The notes beneath the pieces were generated by a model that was not told the DNA's origin, made no database searches, and saw only the letters and a list, made by a program, of their open reading frames with translations. The position numbers and the translations under genes were made by a program. From Brachionus plicatilis (lineage: Eukaryota > Rotifera > Eurotatoria > Ploima > Brachionidae), in the NCBI GenBank assembly GCA_010279815.1, contig QEOQ01000508.1, forward strand, positions 720,254 to 784,253: 64,000 bases of DNA, in the 5' to 3' direction. This document shows positions 9,984 to 19,845 of this stretch, in pieces. Numbering within the stretch: the first letter of the stretch is position 1; each line of letters begins with the position of its first letter.

Positions 9984-12363
9984 ATGAAATATGAACAAAT
10001 TTGTATAGCTTTTGGATTGATCGTGGCCATTCAATGGTAATTTTTTTTAATCAAATCTAATCTAATTTTAATTTTATTTTAAATTTAAACAATGATTTTA
10101 AGTTCATATATTCAAATTATATCATTTGGTAAAATTCCTGAAATTTAAAATTTAAGTGCTTTCTGAATTTCTAATTTTTGACTTGAAATTCGTTAACTAC
10201 GTTCTTGAAACCCTGTATTTTATTTTTTTTTGGGGGGCTAAAAAAAAAAATTGTACCCAGGGGTCTAATATTAACATGCCCTTTAAAAAGTTTTAGTTCT
10301 TTCAGAACCAGGTATTCAATGATAAAATTAGAATATTTTTTAAAATTATATATATTCCGAAAGAGCATAAAATTTTCTACACTCTGGTGTATATTTTTAT
10401 ATAAAAAAAGCTTATTTTTCTAGAAAATCAGAAGAAACAGTAGCCTAAAACTTAAGAATTTCAAATTCTTTACTTTAAAGATTTATTTATTAAAAAAATG
10501 AAAACTTTAAAAACCAAATGTTTTTGAGACTTTATTTATATAAAATAAAGCTAAAATTCAAAAAATTATAGATTCAAACTTTTCATGATTTTAATTTTCC
10601 ATTCTTCCATTAATATATTTATTTAAAGTCAAAGTGTCAAAGAAACATTCCATTCAATAATTAAAAAACAATGTCCCATATTGGATGCTTCACGGATTGG
10701 AATAATTTTTCTTTATCTTCCACAACGTAATGTTCAAGGTTTACCGTATCAAAGCAATCCGTCTGACGGACTCACTTTCAAAATAAACCACTACTTCTCG
10801 CTTCTTGCTCTGAGCAAACTTTTCAAACCGAATGCTTCAAACAGAATTTTGTTCTATTACATAAACGAATCAGGAAAACCAAAGAACAATCATTACAATC
10901 AATGGCTGAATGACTCATACTGGAACTCTAAGCTACCAATTGAAGTATTTAATTTTATTAAATTAGATCATGAATCGGTGGACAATAATTTTAACCTTTT
11001 GGATATTTTCAATCAAATAAAGAGTGATTCCCCAAGACTATTTGATATCGCTAAAGACAAATATCTTCTAATAACTAGTGATGTGATCATCGGACCCAAA
11101 ATATTTTCCTGTTTTGTCGAAGATTTGACACATGATTCAACCGATATATTGAGCACAGAATACATCAAATCCCGCACTCACAAGGAATGCTATGAAGCCA
11201 TGAACCGGAACAAAAATAACTATTATTCCTTTCTTTACAAATTAGACTATATCCACAATTTGAATGATTTTAGTGGAATTTTTCTATGGAATAATCGATT
11301 TAAGGAAAAAATGAGTCAAAGTTTAGTCGATTTTAACAATTTCTACAAGTGTACATACCGTAATGATGTTATCAAAGACACAAAACATGATTACTCTGAT
11401 TCATTTTGTATTTTTGGCTTTGAATTAAATGTTTATGAGTCGCCTTTGTTCCAAGATATGTTCAGTGATAAAAATAATTATTTTAAAAGTTTAGTCCGAA
11501 AGCATTTATTCGGAAAACCAGACCCTATAACATATGAAATGTCGAACCAAGCATTAATACCTAACATAGTTCACCTTATATGGTTTAGTCCCAATTCTTT
11601 TAGAACTATGAAATTCATCGAGTACCTGTGCCTCAAGAGCATTCTGAATGTGCTGAAGCCCGACAAAATTCGAATACATGGTGATCATGAACCTGTCAAT
11701 TGTCACTATTGGAAAGAGTTGAGTAAAAATTCAAAAATCGAATGGGTCTATAGAGAAAAGCCATTGTACAAATACAATCAAAATTTTAGTCAATCACCTA
11801 TTCAACATTTGGCTGATGTGGCTCGACTTGAGGTTTTGTACGAAGAAGGGGGTATTTACAGCGATTTTGACATTCTTTGGGTCAAACCACTTGACAAATT
11901 TAGATACATGAATGTAGATCTAATTGCTTCAAATGATTTAACCAGTTATTGCTATGAATTTCCGTTCAACATACAAATAGGAGCTTTTATGGCACCCAAA
12001 AAGTCTGAATTTTTAAGGCTTTGGCTAAATGGCTATAAAGAAAAGTACCACTTGTTTCCTGGTGATTACGTTGCCGTGTCAATGTGTGAGCCTTATAAGC
12101 TTTATGAAAAATATCCTCACAAAGTTTTTATAGATAATAGACTACAGATGATTTTTTTTAATGGATGGTCAGCTTTCATACCAAGATACATCGATGTTGA
12201 GCAAGAGAAATTGAAGGAGTTTAATGAAAATTTAGACTGGCTAAATGATGGAACTCATGGATATCATTTGCCAAGGCATGGTGATTTGAATACTGAAATG
12301 GACTTTAAAAAAGCAAATAGATCGTTGCCTATTCGAATTGCTGAATATATTTTTAATCTTTAA
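9984..12363 (+). CDS. Type II membrane glycosyltransferase with DXD motif (GT32-like)
   Basis: Two exons, 9984-10036 and 10629-12363, giving 595 residues. The long second exon has no usable ATG; the frame is open back to an acceptor at 10628, and the small first exon supplies MKYEQICIAFGLIVAIQW, a signal-anchor helix, ending in a phase that fits exactly. A second acceptor at 10634 would also keep frame. The C-terminal half carries the Gly_transf_sug signature: NIVHLIWFSP near residue 330 and HLADVARLEVLYEEGGIY followed by the metal-binding D-F-D at about residues 429-431. Enzymes of this type transfer a sugar from a nucleotide sugar in the Golgi lumen; substrate cannot be told. The N-terminal half (about 36-320) is not recognised. 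Confidence 0.8.
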
Positions 12364-12927
12364 ATTGTCTGTAATTATTTTTGAATAAATTTTTATAAGT
12401 TTGACAAAAAAAATATTTTCTCTAGATTTTTAAGTTATTTATTATAGATTCAATTCACAAAAATGGATAGTGTATGGCTCGAATCTCAAAGTTAAAAGCC
12501 CCAATGTCTTTTTTGAGCCTTTTCAAAAAATTTTTAAATCTTAAAAAAAGCAACATATTGAGTTTCTTTTGATTTTGAATTAAGTTTTTAGAATTTTGAT
12601 ATTTTCGCACAATATTAAATATTATCTTTAATTTAAGCCCTAAAAATTAAAATTTCAAGCCTATAGGATTACTTTTCTAATTTTTTCAAATAAATTTAAC
12701 CTAAATCTAAGCAAAAATTCTTTTCAAAACGTCAATCTAGTGTTTAACATTATTTTTCTTATATTATTGATAATTATAAAATAATTTCCTGATAAAATTT
12801 TTAAATTAAGGGCAAATATTATTTTTTCCAAGAATAAATTTTTAATTATTAATTTACTTGTATTGGTCTTTATTAGCATACATCACCTAAAGAGTAATCA
12901 ATTTAAAGAAAACAGAACTTTTTAAAT
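12364..12927. other. Convergent intergenic spacer
   Basis: Spacer between the 3' ends of the glycosyltransferase (plus) and the RPS16 locus (minus). AT-rich with no open frame of note; presumably holds the 3' untranslated end of the glycosyltransferase gene. Confidence 0.5.
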
Positions 12928-13006
12928 ATTTGCCTTTCAGTGCTGGTTCTATCGACACATTAATAGTAATCAGACGGCTCTTCCAGCAGTTTCATCATAG
13001 ACAAAT
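12928..13006 (-). ncRNA. C/D box snoRNA, copy downstream of RPS16
   Basis: Minus-strand order is: 8 bp outer stem strand (12999-13006), C box ATGATGA (12992-12998), a guide region, D' box CTGA (12970-12973), a second guide, D box CTGA (12937-12940), then the closing stem strand (12928-12935). The two stem strands pair over all eight positions with one G-T wobble. The core matches the intronic copy at 13348-13433 at nearly every base while the stems differ in sequence, as expected of two functional copies. It lies about 150 bp past the RPS16 stop codon, perhaps in a 3' untranslated intron or as an independent unit. Confidence 0.75.
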
Positions 13007-13153
13007 TAGAAAAAGCTCCTAATAATAATAAAATTTTAAAAAATCAAATTATTCTTTTCGAGAGTGATTTTATTTAACGAAATATATATAATAATTTATT
13101 GCACGTATTTCGCATAGAACCACATCCCAAAAACAAACATAGAATAATTTCGT

Positions 13154-13880
13154 TCATCTGTAAGATTTTTGGAATCTGGCACGAGCACCCGGACCACCGA
13201 ATTTCTTTGGCTCACATCTTCTTGGATCAGCTACGATCAATGTTCTGTCGTATTGAGTCAAGATACTTTTAATTTCTTTTTTAGAGGCCTCATCGACAAC
13301 TAAAAATTAAATAAAATTTACAAAATTATTTTTTAAATTGAATTTTAGAGAGATCAAATTCAGTGCTGGTTTTATCGACACATTAATAGTAATCAGACGG
13401 CTCTTCCAGCAATTTCATCACAATTTTCTCTCTAAAGACGGATTTGCTCTAAACCTACATTTTTGGTAGTAAGCGACCAAAGATTTAGCGATGGCTTGAC
13501 GAACGGCATAAACTTGGGCTACTTGACCACCACCTTTGACTTTGATTCGAATGTCAACAGCTGAGAATTTATCTCTTCCTAATAAAAGAATTGGTTCTTC
13601 TAACTACATCAATCAGTTTAATAATTTTATTTGGAATTTTCTTTTTTAAAATGTTACCTTGTATCTAAGACATTGAGGTTCAACTAAGTGTAATGGTCTT
13701 CCGTTGACTCGGATTAAACCTTTACCCTCGGTGCACAAAGAAACAGCGGTGGCATTTTTCTTAAATATAAGACTAAATTATTATTTATTCCACGACAAAG
13801 GTTAAAAAAACCAAAAGTATGTAACTTACTTTTCTACCAAAGCATTGAACTCGGTTTTTTACAGGAGCTGGAGTAGACAT
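13154..13880 (-). CDS. RPS16: 40S ribosomal protein S16 (uS9)
   Basis: Four coding exons on the minus strand: 13830-13880, 13658-13759, 13459-13603 and 13154-13299, totalling 147 residues (146 is usual). Family signatures are plain: [97 protein letters not shown] and the C-terminal tail [14 protein letters not shown] that reaches into the decoding site. All donors and acceptors are GT..AG and phases agree. The last intron (13300-13458) hosts a snoRNA on the same strand, a common arrangement for ribosomal-protein genes. A minus-strand AATAAA lies about 50 bp after the stop. Confidence 0.97.
13348..13433 (-). ncRNA. C/D box snoRNA in the last intron of RPS16
   Basis: On the host-gene strand: stem strand GAGAGA-AAAT, C box GTGATGA (13415-13421), guide region, D' box CTGA, second guide, D box CTGA (13360-13363), then ATTT and TCTCTC closing the stem. 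The nucleotides one base before the D' box read GGAAGAGCCG, which is complementary over ten bases to the conserved large-subunit rRNA stretch CGGCUCUUCC next to the peptidyl-transferase centre (recalled, not searched). Intron position, boxes and stem together make a C/D methylation guide likely. Confidence 0.8.
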
Positions 13881-14345
13881 TCTGATTTATCTATGAAAAA
13901 ATGATGATTTAGTGGCCGATTTTGGCTATTTATTTTTAGTAATTTTTTAATTTTTACAATCACGCTTTAGCATGGAAAGAAAAATTATAGAAGCAAAGAA
14001 AAACGAGCGAAAATTTTTGCATTAATGTATGTATTGGTAAAGATTTCAAAAGAGTAGAATCACGTTGAATTTAGACTTGCTTATAAAAGCTAAAAACCTT
14101 CACACTGCTATTTATAATTTAGCACAGAATGGGACTAGGAAATTTTTCAGGTTTTTTTCAATTTATTTTCTTTCAATCTGCTCAATGGATGCATTGAAAA
14201 AAAATTTTTTAAAAATATGGATCAAAATTTAAAAATTTCTTTACATTTTCTTAATTTTTAGATTGGTTTAAAATTAGAAACTTTTTTCTATTTAATTTAG
14301 ATTAGAGCCTTTATTGAAAAAAAAATGGTTATCCCTTTTTTGACA

Positions 14346-14795
14346 CCTAAAATACGGATTTTGTTTACGGATTTTTACCATCAACTAAAATACGAATCCG
14401 GATTTTTTAATTTAAAACTAAAGTAAGAAAAAAGAAATTAAGAATTAAACTAAATTTAAGCTAAAAAATTATTTTTATAAAAATTTATTCAAATTTATTT
14501 TTTATCAAAATTTTTTTTCTATCTATAATTAAAAAGAAAACAAATGATCTTCAAATTTAAAAATCTTATTATTTACTGAAAAATGGAAAAACCAAATCAA
14601 AAAATTTGTTAAACTTGTTTTTACTCTACTAAATACACATGCGCCAGCTTTAGTCCGATACATATTAGATATTTGTGAAAATCACACTTCCAGTGAAGAT
14701 TCTCAAGGTTCAAATTTTGTTTTGCAGATATTTTTAAGTTTTTTCGATTCGGATCCGAACTTTAGAATTGAAAAAATCCAGATCCGTATTTTAGG
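14346..14795. mobile_element. Degenerate inverted-repeat element
   Basis: CCTAAAATACGGAT at 14346-14359 is repeated as its exact reverse complement at 14782-14795. Outside these, TTTTTTGACA and a diverged TTTTTGGGCTGTT continue the similarity; inside, both ends carry more 'CGGAT'/'ATCCGGAT' words. This is the look of an old MITE whose exact ends and target duplication I cannot fix. Confidence 0.45.
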
Positions 14796-15583
14796 AACAG
14801 CCCAAAAATGGCATATTACAGCAACTTGCGTATATTAACATAATTTTCTAAAACAAAAAGTAATTGTAGTAAACTACAACTTAGAAATTTATTTATATTA
14901 AGTGTAAAGTAAATTTACGGAAAAAATCCTTAAAAGCTGAGCAAAAAAAAGATTTATTTGAAAATTTTGCAAGTTTTTAATTTTTCAAAATTTGCCTTAT
15001 AGGTAATTTTTTTTAAGAAAAATATGTTGTTTTTTTCGAAAATTATTTAAATTATTTAAAATTATATTATAAAATACAAAAAAAAAATTTAACAATTTTT
15101 TTTTAACTTTGTCACTTATGCTCCAATAAACATATATAAAATGATTGAATTCGAAAGTTATAAAGAATTTCAAATTTGAATTTAATCAATTTAATGTAAT
15201 CAATAGATGTTTAAAGAGGGTAGAGTTAGATAAAGCTTAATGGCAATTTAGCAACTGTACATGTAAAAATTATTTAAAAATTATTTAGATAAATTTTCAA
15301 ATATACTGTAGCTGTCCGCAGTTAAGACTAAACTGATTCAAATCTGTTTTAGCTTTAAAAATATTGGTTTCGAAAATAAGCGCGGTAGAAAACTAGAGGC
15401 AAAAGACTGGTACGAAAAGAATAGAAAATAGAATTTAAAAAATAACAATTGTACATTAACATATATATTAGACTGATAAATTGATGAACTTATTTAATAG
15501 ATGATTTTTTATAAGAGATTAATTTTTTTTGTGTAATAGTATATTTTTTGATGAAAATAAAATAGTAAGCTTGTTTATAATGC

Positions 15584-15715
15584 AGTCTAACCTTGTTATT
15601 CCGGTCCTCGATATTTCGGAATACTCGACTGCTGAACAATTTTTTAATTTCCCATTCCCTATTTAATCCTTTTCTATTATAAATTATTTGATAATTTACT
15701 GTAACAAGGTTACAT
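15584..15715. mobile_element. Possible pogo/Tigger-like MITE remnant
   Basis: The segment starts CAGTCTAACCTTGTTATTCC, then GGTCCTCGATATTTCGG, which looks like the terminal repeat of pogo/Tigger elements. TAACCTTGTTA is mirrored by TAACAAGGTTA near 15701-15711. I see no TA duplication at the left edge, so the boundaries and class are uncertain. Confidence 0.35.
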
Positions 15716-16201
15716 TATGTTAACTTTGTAATTAACAATTATTAGTTTCGAAAATCCGATATTTTATTTGATTTTAAGACTTAATAATATTTGCAAAACA
15801 AATTTAAAGTCTTTAAATGATTGGATAAATTGTTCGAATACAAAAAAATTCTAATTTGAATTTGAAAACAAAATTATACTGATTTTAAACTTAAATAAAT
15901 AAAAAACAAAATATTAATTTGATTTAGATAAAAATTATTTATCGAAAATTTAAAATTAAAGTTAATTAAATATTTATTTCGAAAACAAAAATGCATAATT
16001 TTGTTCATTTTACATTCCAAAAATCAAAAGGATTTATTTTTCAAGATTACATTTTTATTTATTTTTTCACAATTATGATATCTTTTTTCAATTCGTTTCT
16101 TTGATAATATCAAAAATTTGAAGTCTATTTCTTTTCTGATCATCTTGTGAAATAATATTTTGAGTTATGCCGTAAGGATGCATAAGCGTGAATATCATTA
16201 A

Positions 16202-16748
16202 GGGAATATTATTTCAGCACAATCAATTTCTGGTTAGCACAATGCACAATGAATAAAACATTCAACACAGTTCGATTTCTTCTCAGCAAAAAAAATTATA
16301 TTTAAAAAAAAACCATTTAACACAAAAAAATTGTGTTTGAAAATAATTCTTAAAGGAAATTTTGTTTCAACACAAAAATATTTATGATAAAATATTTTTT
16401 TTTAATTATAAATTTTATAGTTACGTAAATAAAATAAATTTCGAAGCTTAAAGAAAAGAAATTAAAAAAAATTAGTCTCAAGAAATATTAGTCCCAACAA
16501 GCCATTTTTTTAACCAGTTAAATGTTACACTTTGAAGCCTTTGAAAATTTTGAAGCTAATTAAAAAGCATTTTTGTGTTTAATTTTTTTTTCAAAATAAT
16601 TTTCTGTGCCATATACATTTATTTTTAATTTTTGTGCTAAAAGTATTTTTTTCAAATTTTAATTTTTGTGTTGAGAAGAAATCATTTTGTGCTGAGCGTT
16701 TTGAAATTGTGTTGAATGGTTATTTTTTGTGCTGAAAATGGAGACCCT
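16202..16748. mobile_element. hAT-like foldback MITE with 8 bp target duplication
   Basis: The eight bases ATCATTAA occur immediately before (16194-16201) and after (16749-16756) the element. The left end runs GGGAATATTATTTCAGCACA and the right end, reverse-complemented, AGGGTCTCCATTTTCAGCAC. Both halves are filled with units such as CATTCAACACA, CTTCTCAGCACA and AACACAAAAA in opposite orientation, so the single strand can fold into a long imperfect hairpin. No transposase. An 8 bp duplication and GGG-containing ends point to hAT mobilisation. Confidence 0.7.
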
Positions 16749-17110
16749 ATCATTAAGTTTTAAGTAGTTTTTTGATTCAATGGAAAGTCTTCAATTACTT
16801 GTCTCATAGCTATTATTGGTTTACTACTCAATTCCAACCAAAAAGATTAATATCTGAACAAACTTTAAACAAGTATCTAATTCATATTAGGAACTTTATA
16901 CAAAGTTCCTTTTACACAAACAACATCTTAAGAACACTCGTTACAGCAATATAAACTCAAAAATCAAAATAATATTCAATTAATTTAGTTTTTAATGATA
17001 AATCACTTAATAAAACTCTTTTGTATTAAATTATTACAATATAAAACTGCTATAATAATAAATAAAATAAAAATTAATTTTTTTATTTTAAATTTAGGAA
17101 ATCATAATAG

Positions 17111-18833
17111 CTAATTGATAAATTTATAAAGCATTGCACAAAAAACAGGTAAGATAGTCCCAATAATGAAGCTTTTGAGTCTTTTCGATTGATTGTGTAT
17201 TATGCATTGTTGCTCAAAGTGAGACTTGGCCAATTTTCCAGTTTCAACTTTAAAGCTTGTATAAATATCACGATTGAAAATTTTCTGAGGATCTCTGAAA
17301 TTAATTCTCAATTGGTTGCGTCTAAAATGTTCCATCTAAAAAAAAAAAAAATAAAAAATATATATATAAAACTATTTTTAAAAATTATTTTTTTTTTTAA
17401 ATACCTGGTCAGATGAGATATTAATATAAGTTGTAAAAACATTCCAAATGATACCTTCGGAGCATGGTGGTGTTGTCAAACTCCCGATATAACGATAATA
17501 GTCTAAATTTTTTAGATCTGGTAGAAAAGACTTCAGTTGAAAAGAGACATTTTGCCAAACTGTTTTCATTAATTAATTATTACATTTTTCTTTAATAAAA
17601 ACTAATTTTCTTACAGCCAGCTTTTCGAGCAACATCAACTCCATATAGAAGACTGTCTAAAGCTTTATTTCTTTCTGGGCTCAGCTTAATTTTATTAAAT
17701 ATTTTTTTTAATGCATGTATTTTATTTCATTTAAAAAAAACTTATTAGTACTTTGAATAAAAATCCGAGGACAGTGTAATTTCCGTCAGTTGATTTATGA
17801 ACCAGATGCATCTAAAAATTCAATTTTAATCCAAATAAAAACTCAAAAAAGATGAATACCTCTAAAGGAAATTTTTCTCCATCTATTTGGTGTTCGCTTC
17901 CCTGAAAATTATTGTAACCCCAATGAAAATGAAATTGTAGAAGGTTGAATTTCTTGTTAAAATCACTTCCATTTATAGAAAAAATCTCATCGTTTACATT
18001 TTTTACGGTAACTTAAAAACAAAATTAAGATCGATAAAGGAAGATCTTTGAAAAATTTTATCTACCAGTGTGACCGTTGTGGGATACATTCCAATTTGCA
18101 TATTTTTCATAATTGATAAAATTTAAAGGTTTAAGATTTGGATCGTATTTCAAATAATCAGGTGCGATATCAATAGGAGATTGTTTTTCGCCCCTACAAT
18201 TCAAAAACTCTTCTTTCCAAAAATCTGGTCCCTCGGATTCGTAGTTCCAGTGAGCACTTTTTGGCTCGCCTTTAAGAATATTTAATTTTTCAAAAATATA
18301 AATGACGGTTAAATTTGGAGCATTTTTATTATTTAATATTTAACAAGGCTTTTCTTATGTTCGTTTCATATTTTTTGCTGAACATCTTTTAAATTTATTT
18401 TTATTTTAATTTAATTTAATTTAATTTACTGAGTATATTAGAGGATTTAAAGCGAGTTTTATATCCGTTTCTAATCCTTTGTGCTATTTTTACTTAACGA
18501 TTGACAAATTTTTTGAAAACATAAATCTTACTAATGCTTAACTCAAAAAGTGTGCATTCTAGACTGTAAAAATATCAAGATTTTTTTTACCAATTTTAAT
18601 ATTATTTTGTCTATTTTATATAAATACTTTTTTCTTAATTCTTTATTTCATTTTACTTTTTATTCCCGAAAGAGATTTGGCTCATGCAGGAAAAAAAAGC
18701 TGGTACAAAAAAATTTTTTTTTTCAAGAAAATAAATCTTTTTTAATATTGCTCTAACTTTACCGTCGCACCGTTAATTTATTAATTTTACTTAAAGAAAT
18801 TCCGAGTAAAAAATAAAAAATGAAGAAGCGCAT
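17111..18833 (-). CDS. Secreted/membrane-tethered alpha carbonic anhydrase
   Basis: Seven exons (18791-18833, 18066-18269, 17860-18011, 17752-17811, 17615-17684, 17405-17559, 17111-17335) give 302 residues with agreeing phases. Exon 1 encodes MRFFIFYFLLGISL, a signal peptide. The mature part has SAHWNYESEGPDFW, NVSHNGHTV, the zinc ligands in LLQFHFHWG and PLEMHLVHK, GSEHQIDG, and the SLTTPPCSEG active-site loop, so it should hydrate CO2 to bicarbonate. The end has a hydrophobic stretch (SFIIGTILPVFCAMLYKF) suited to a GPI signal or short membrane anchor, as in CA4/CA15-type enzymes. Introns are mostly 48-69 bp; only the one after the signal exon is long (521 bp). Confidence 0.92.
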
Positions 18834-19845
18834 TTCAGCTTAATTTGTTTTTATGAACCAAAATTTAAGCTCTGAAAAAAAATTTACGCTTATCTAAGCA
18901 TTTTAAAAATTTTCAAACATTTAAAATAGTTAAAATAACTTTTTAAAGACTAATGTAAATTATTATAGATAAGCAAGCTTTAATGTAAAATGATACTTGT
19001 TAAGAATTAAATTTTTTACTTATGGTAGGAAAATTGGAAGATAAGTCAATCTTGGCAAAAATTCAAGTTAAAATGTTATGAAAGCCTATTTTATATGCCA
19101 AACACAGGCATTATTTCGGTTAATTAAAAGCTTCTGAGATCCATATCTAGGATTCATTGGAATTGGAGTTCTCTAATGAATACTACTATTGAGTATCTAG
19201 AAATTTTACAAATTCGATAATCAATTTTTATTAGATAAAAAATAATATATGATATTAAAATGTGATTTTTAAATAACTTTGGAATAGGCTAGATTGATAT
19301 TTTTTGAGTATAATTTCTATTTTGGTTCAATTTTCTTTGTTTTCGTTTGATCCTTGTTTGTTTGCCTTTTAAAATAAAAAATTGAAAAAAGCCAATATTT
19401 AGAGTAAAATTCTAGAAACTGTGGAAACACGCTTTACCCAATTAGGATTTATTAGTAGTTTATTATGAGTGATTTTAATTTAAAAAAGCGTTTTAAACCA
19501 AATCAGTACAATCTGAAATTCATTAAATAAGTTTGTCTATTAATTTAACAATTTCATGAATTCTTTTCAAATACGGAGTTCTATATCTTTATTATTTAAT
19601 GCATTAAATAAATTGGGTGCTGATTGATTTATCCTTTATATGGCATACACAAAAATGTTTTTTATAGTAAACCGAATTCTTAGATAAGATAGCTAATTAT
19701 CGTTAGATAAATAGAATTTTTATTTTTGAAGTCAATTCCAGCCAAATTTTGGATCAAATCTAATGAATAAATAAACATTATGTAAGATAATTAGTTTTAA
19801 AAATCTTATTAGTACGATTTTTCCACAATTTCTTGGAATTTTTTA
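18834..19845. other. Intergenic, no gene seen
   Basis: About 1 kb between the 5' end of the carbonic anhydrase gene and the 3' end of the F-box gene, both minus-strand. It should contain the carbonic anhydrase promoter; no recognisable element stands out. Confidence 0.5.

Larger units (their letters stand above)
13881..16193. other. Intergenic, with degenerate inverted-repeat elements
   Basis: Upstream flank of RPS16, about 2.3 kb. It must contain the RPS16 promoter near its left edge, but I see no clear core element. Two inverted-repeat remnants (14346-14795 and 15584-15715) are listed separately. No coding exon seen. Confidence 0.4.

Noticed and set aside
16772..16954. 60-codon plus-strand frame as a gene
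   Set aside because: No homology recognised and no splice context; sits between a MITE and the 3' end of the carbonic anhydrase gene.
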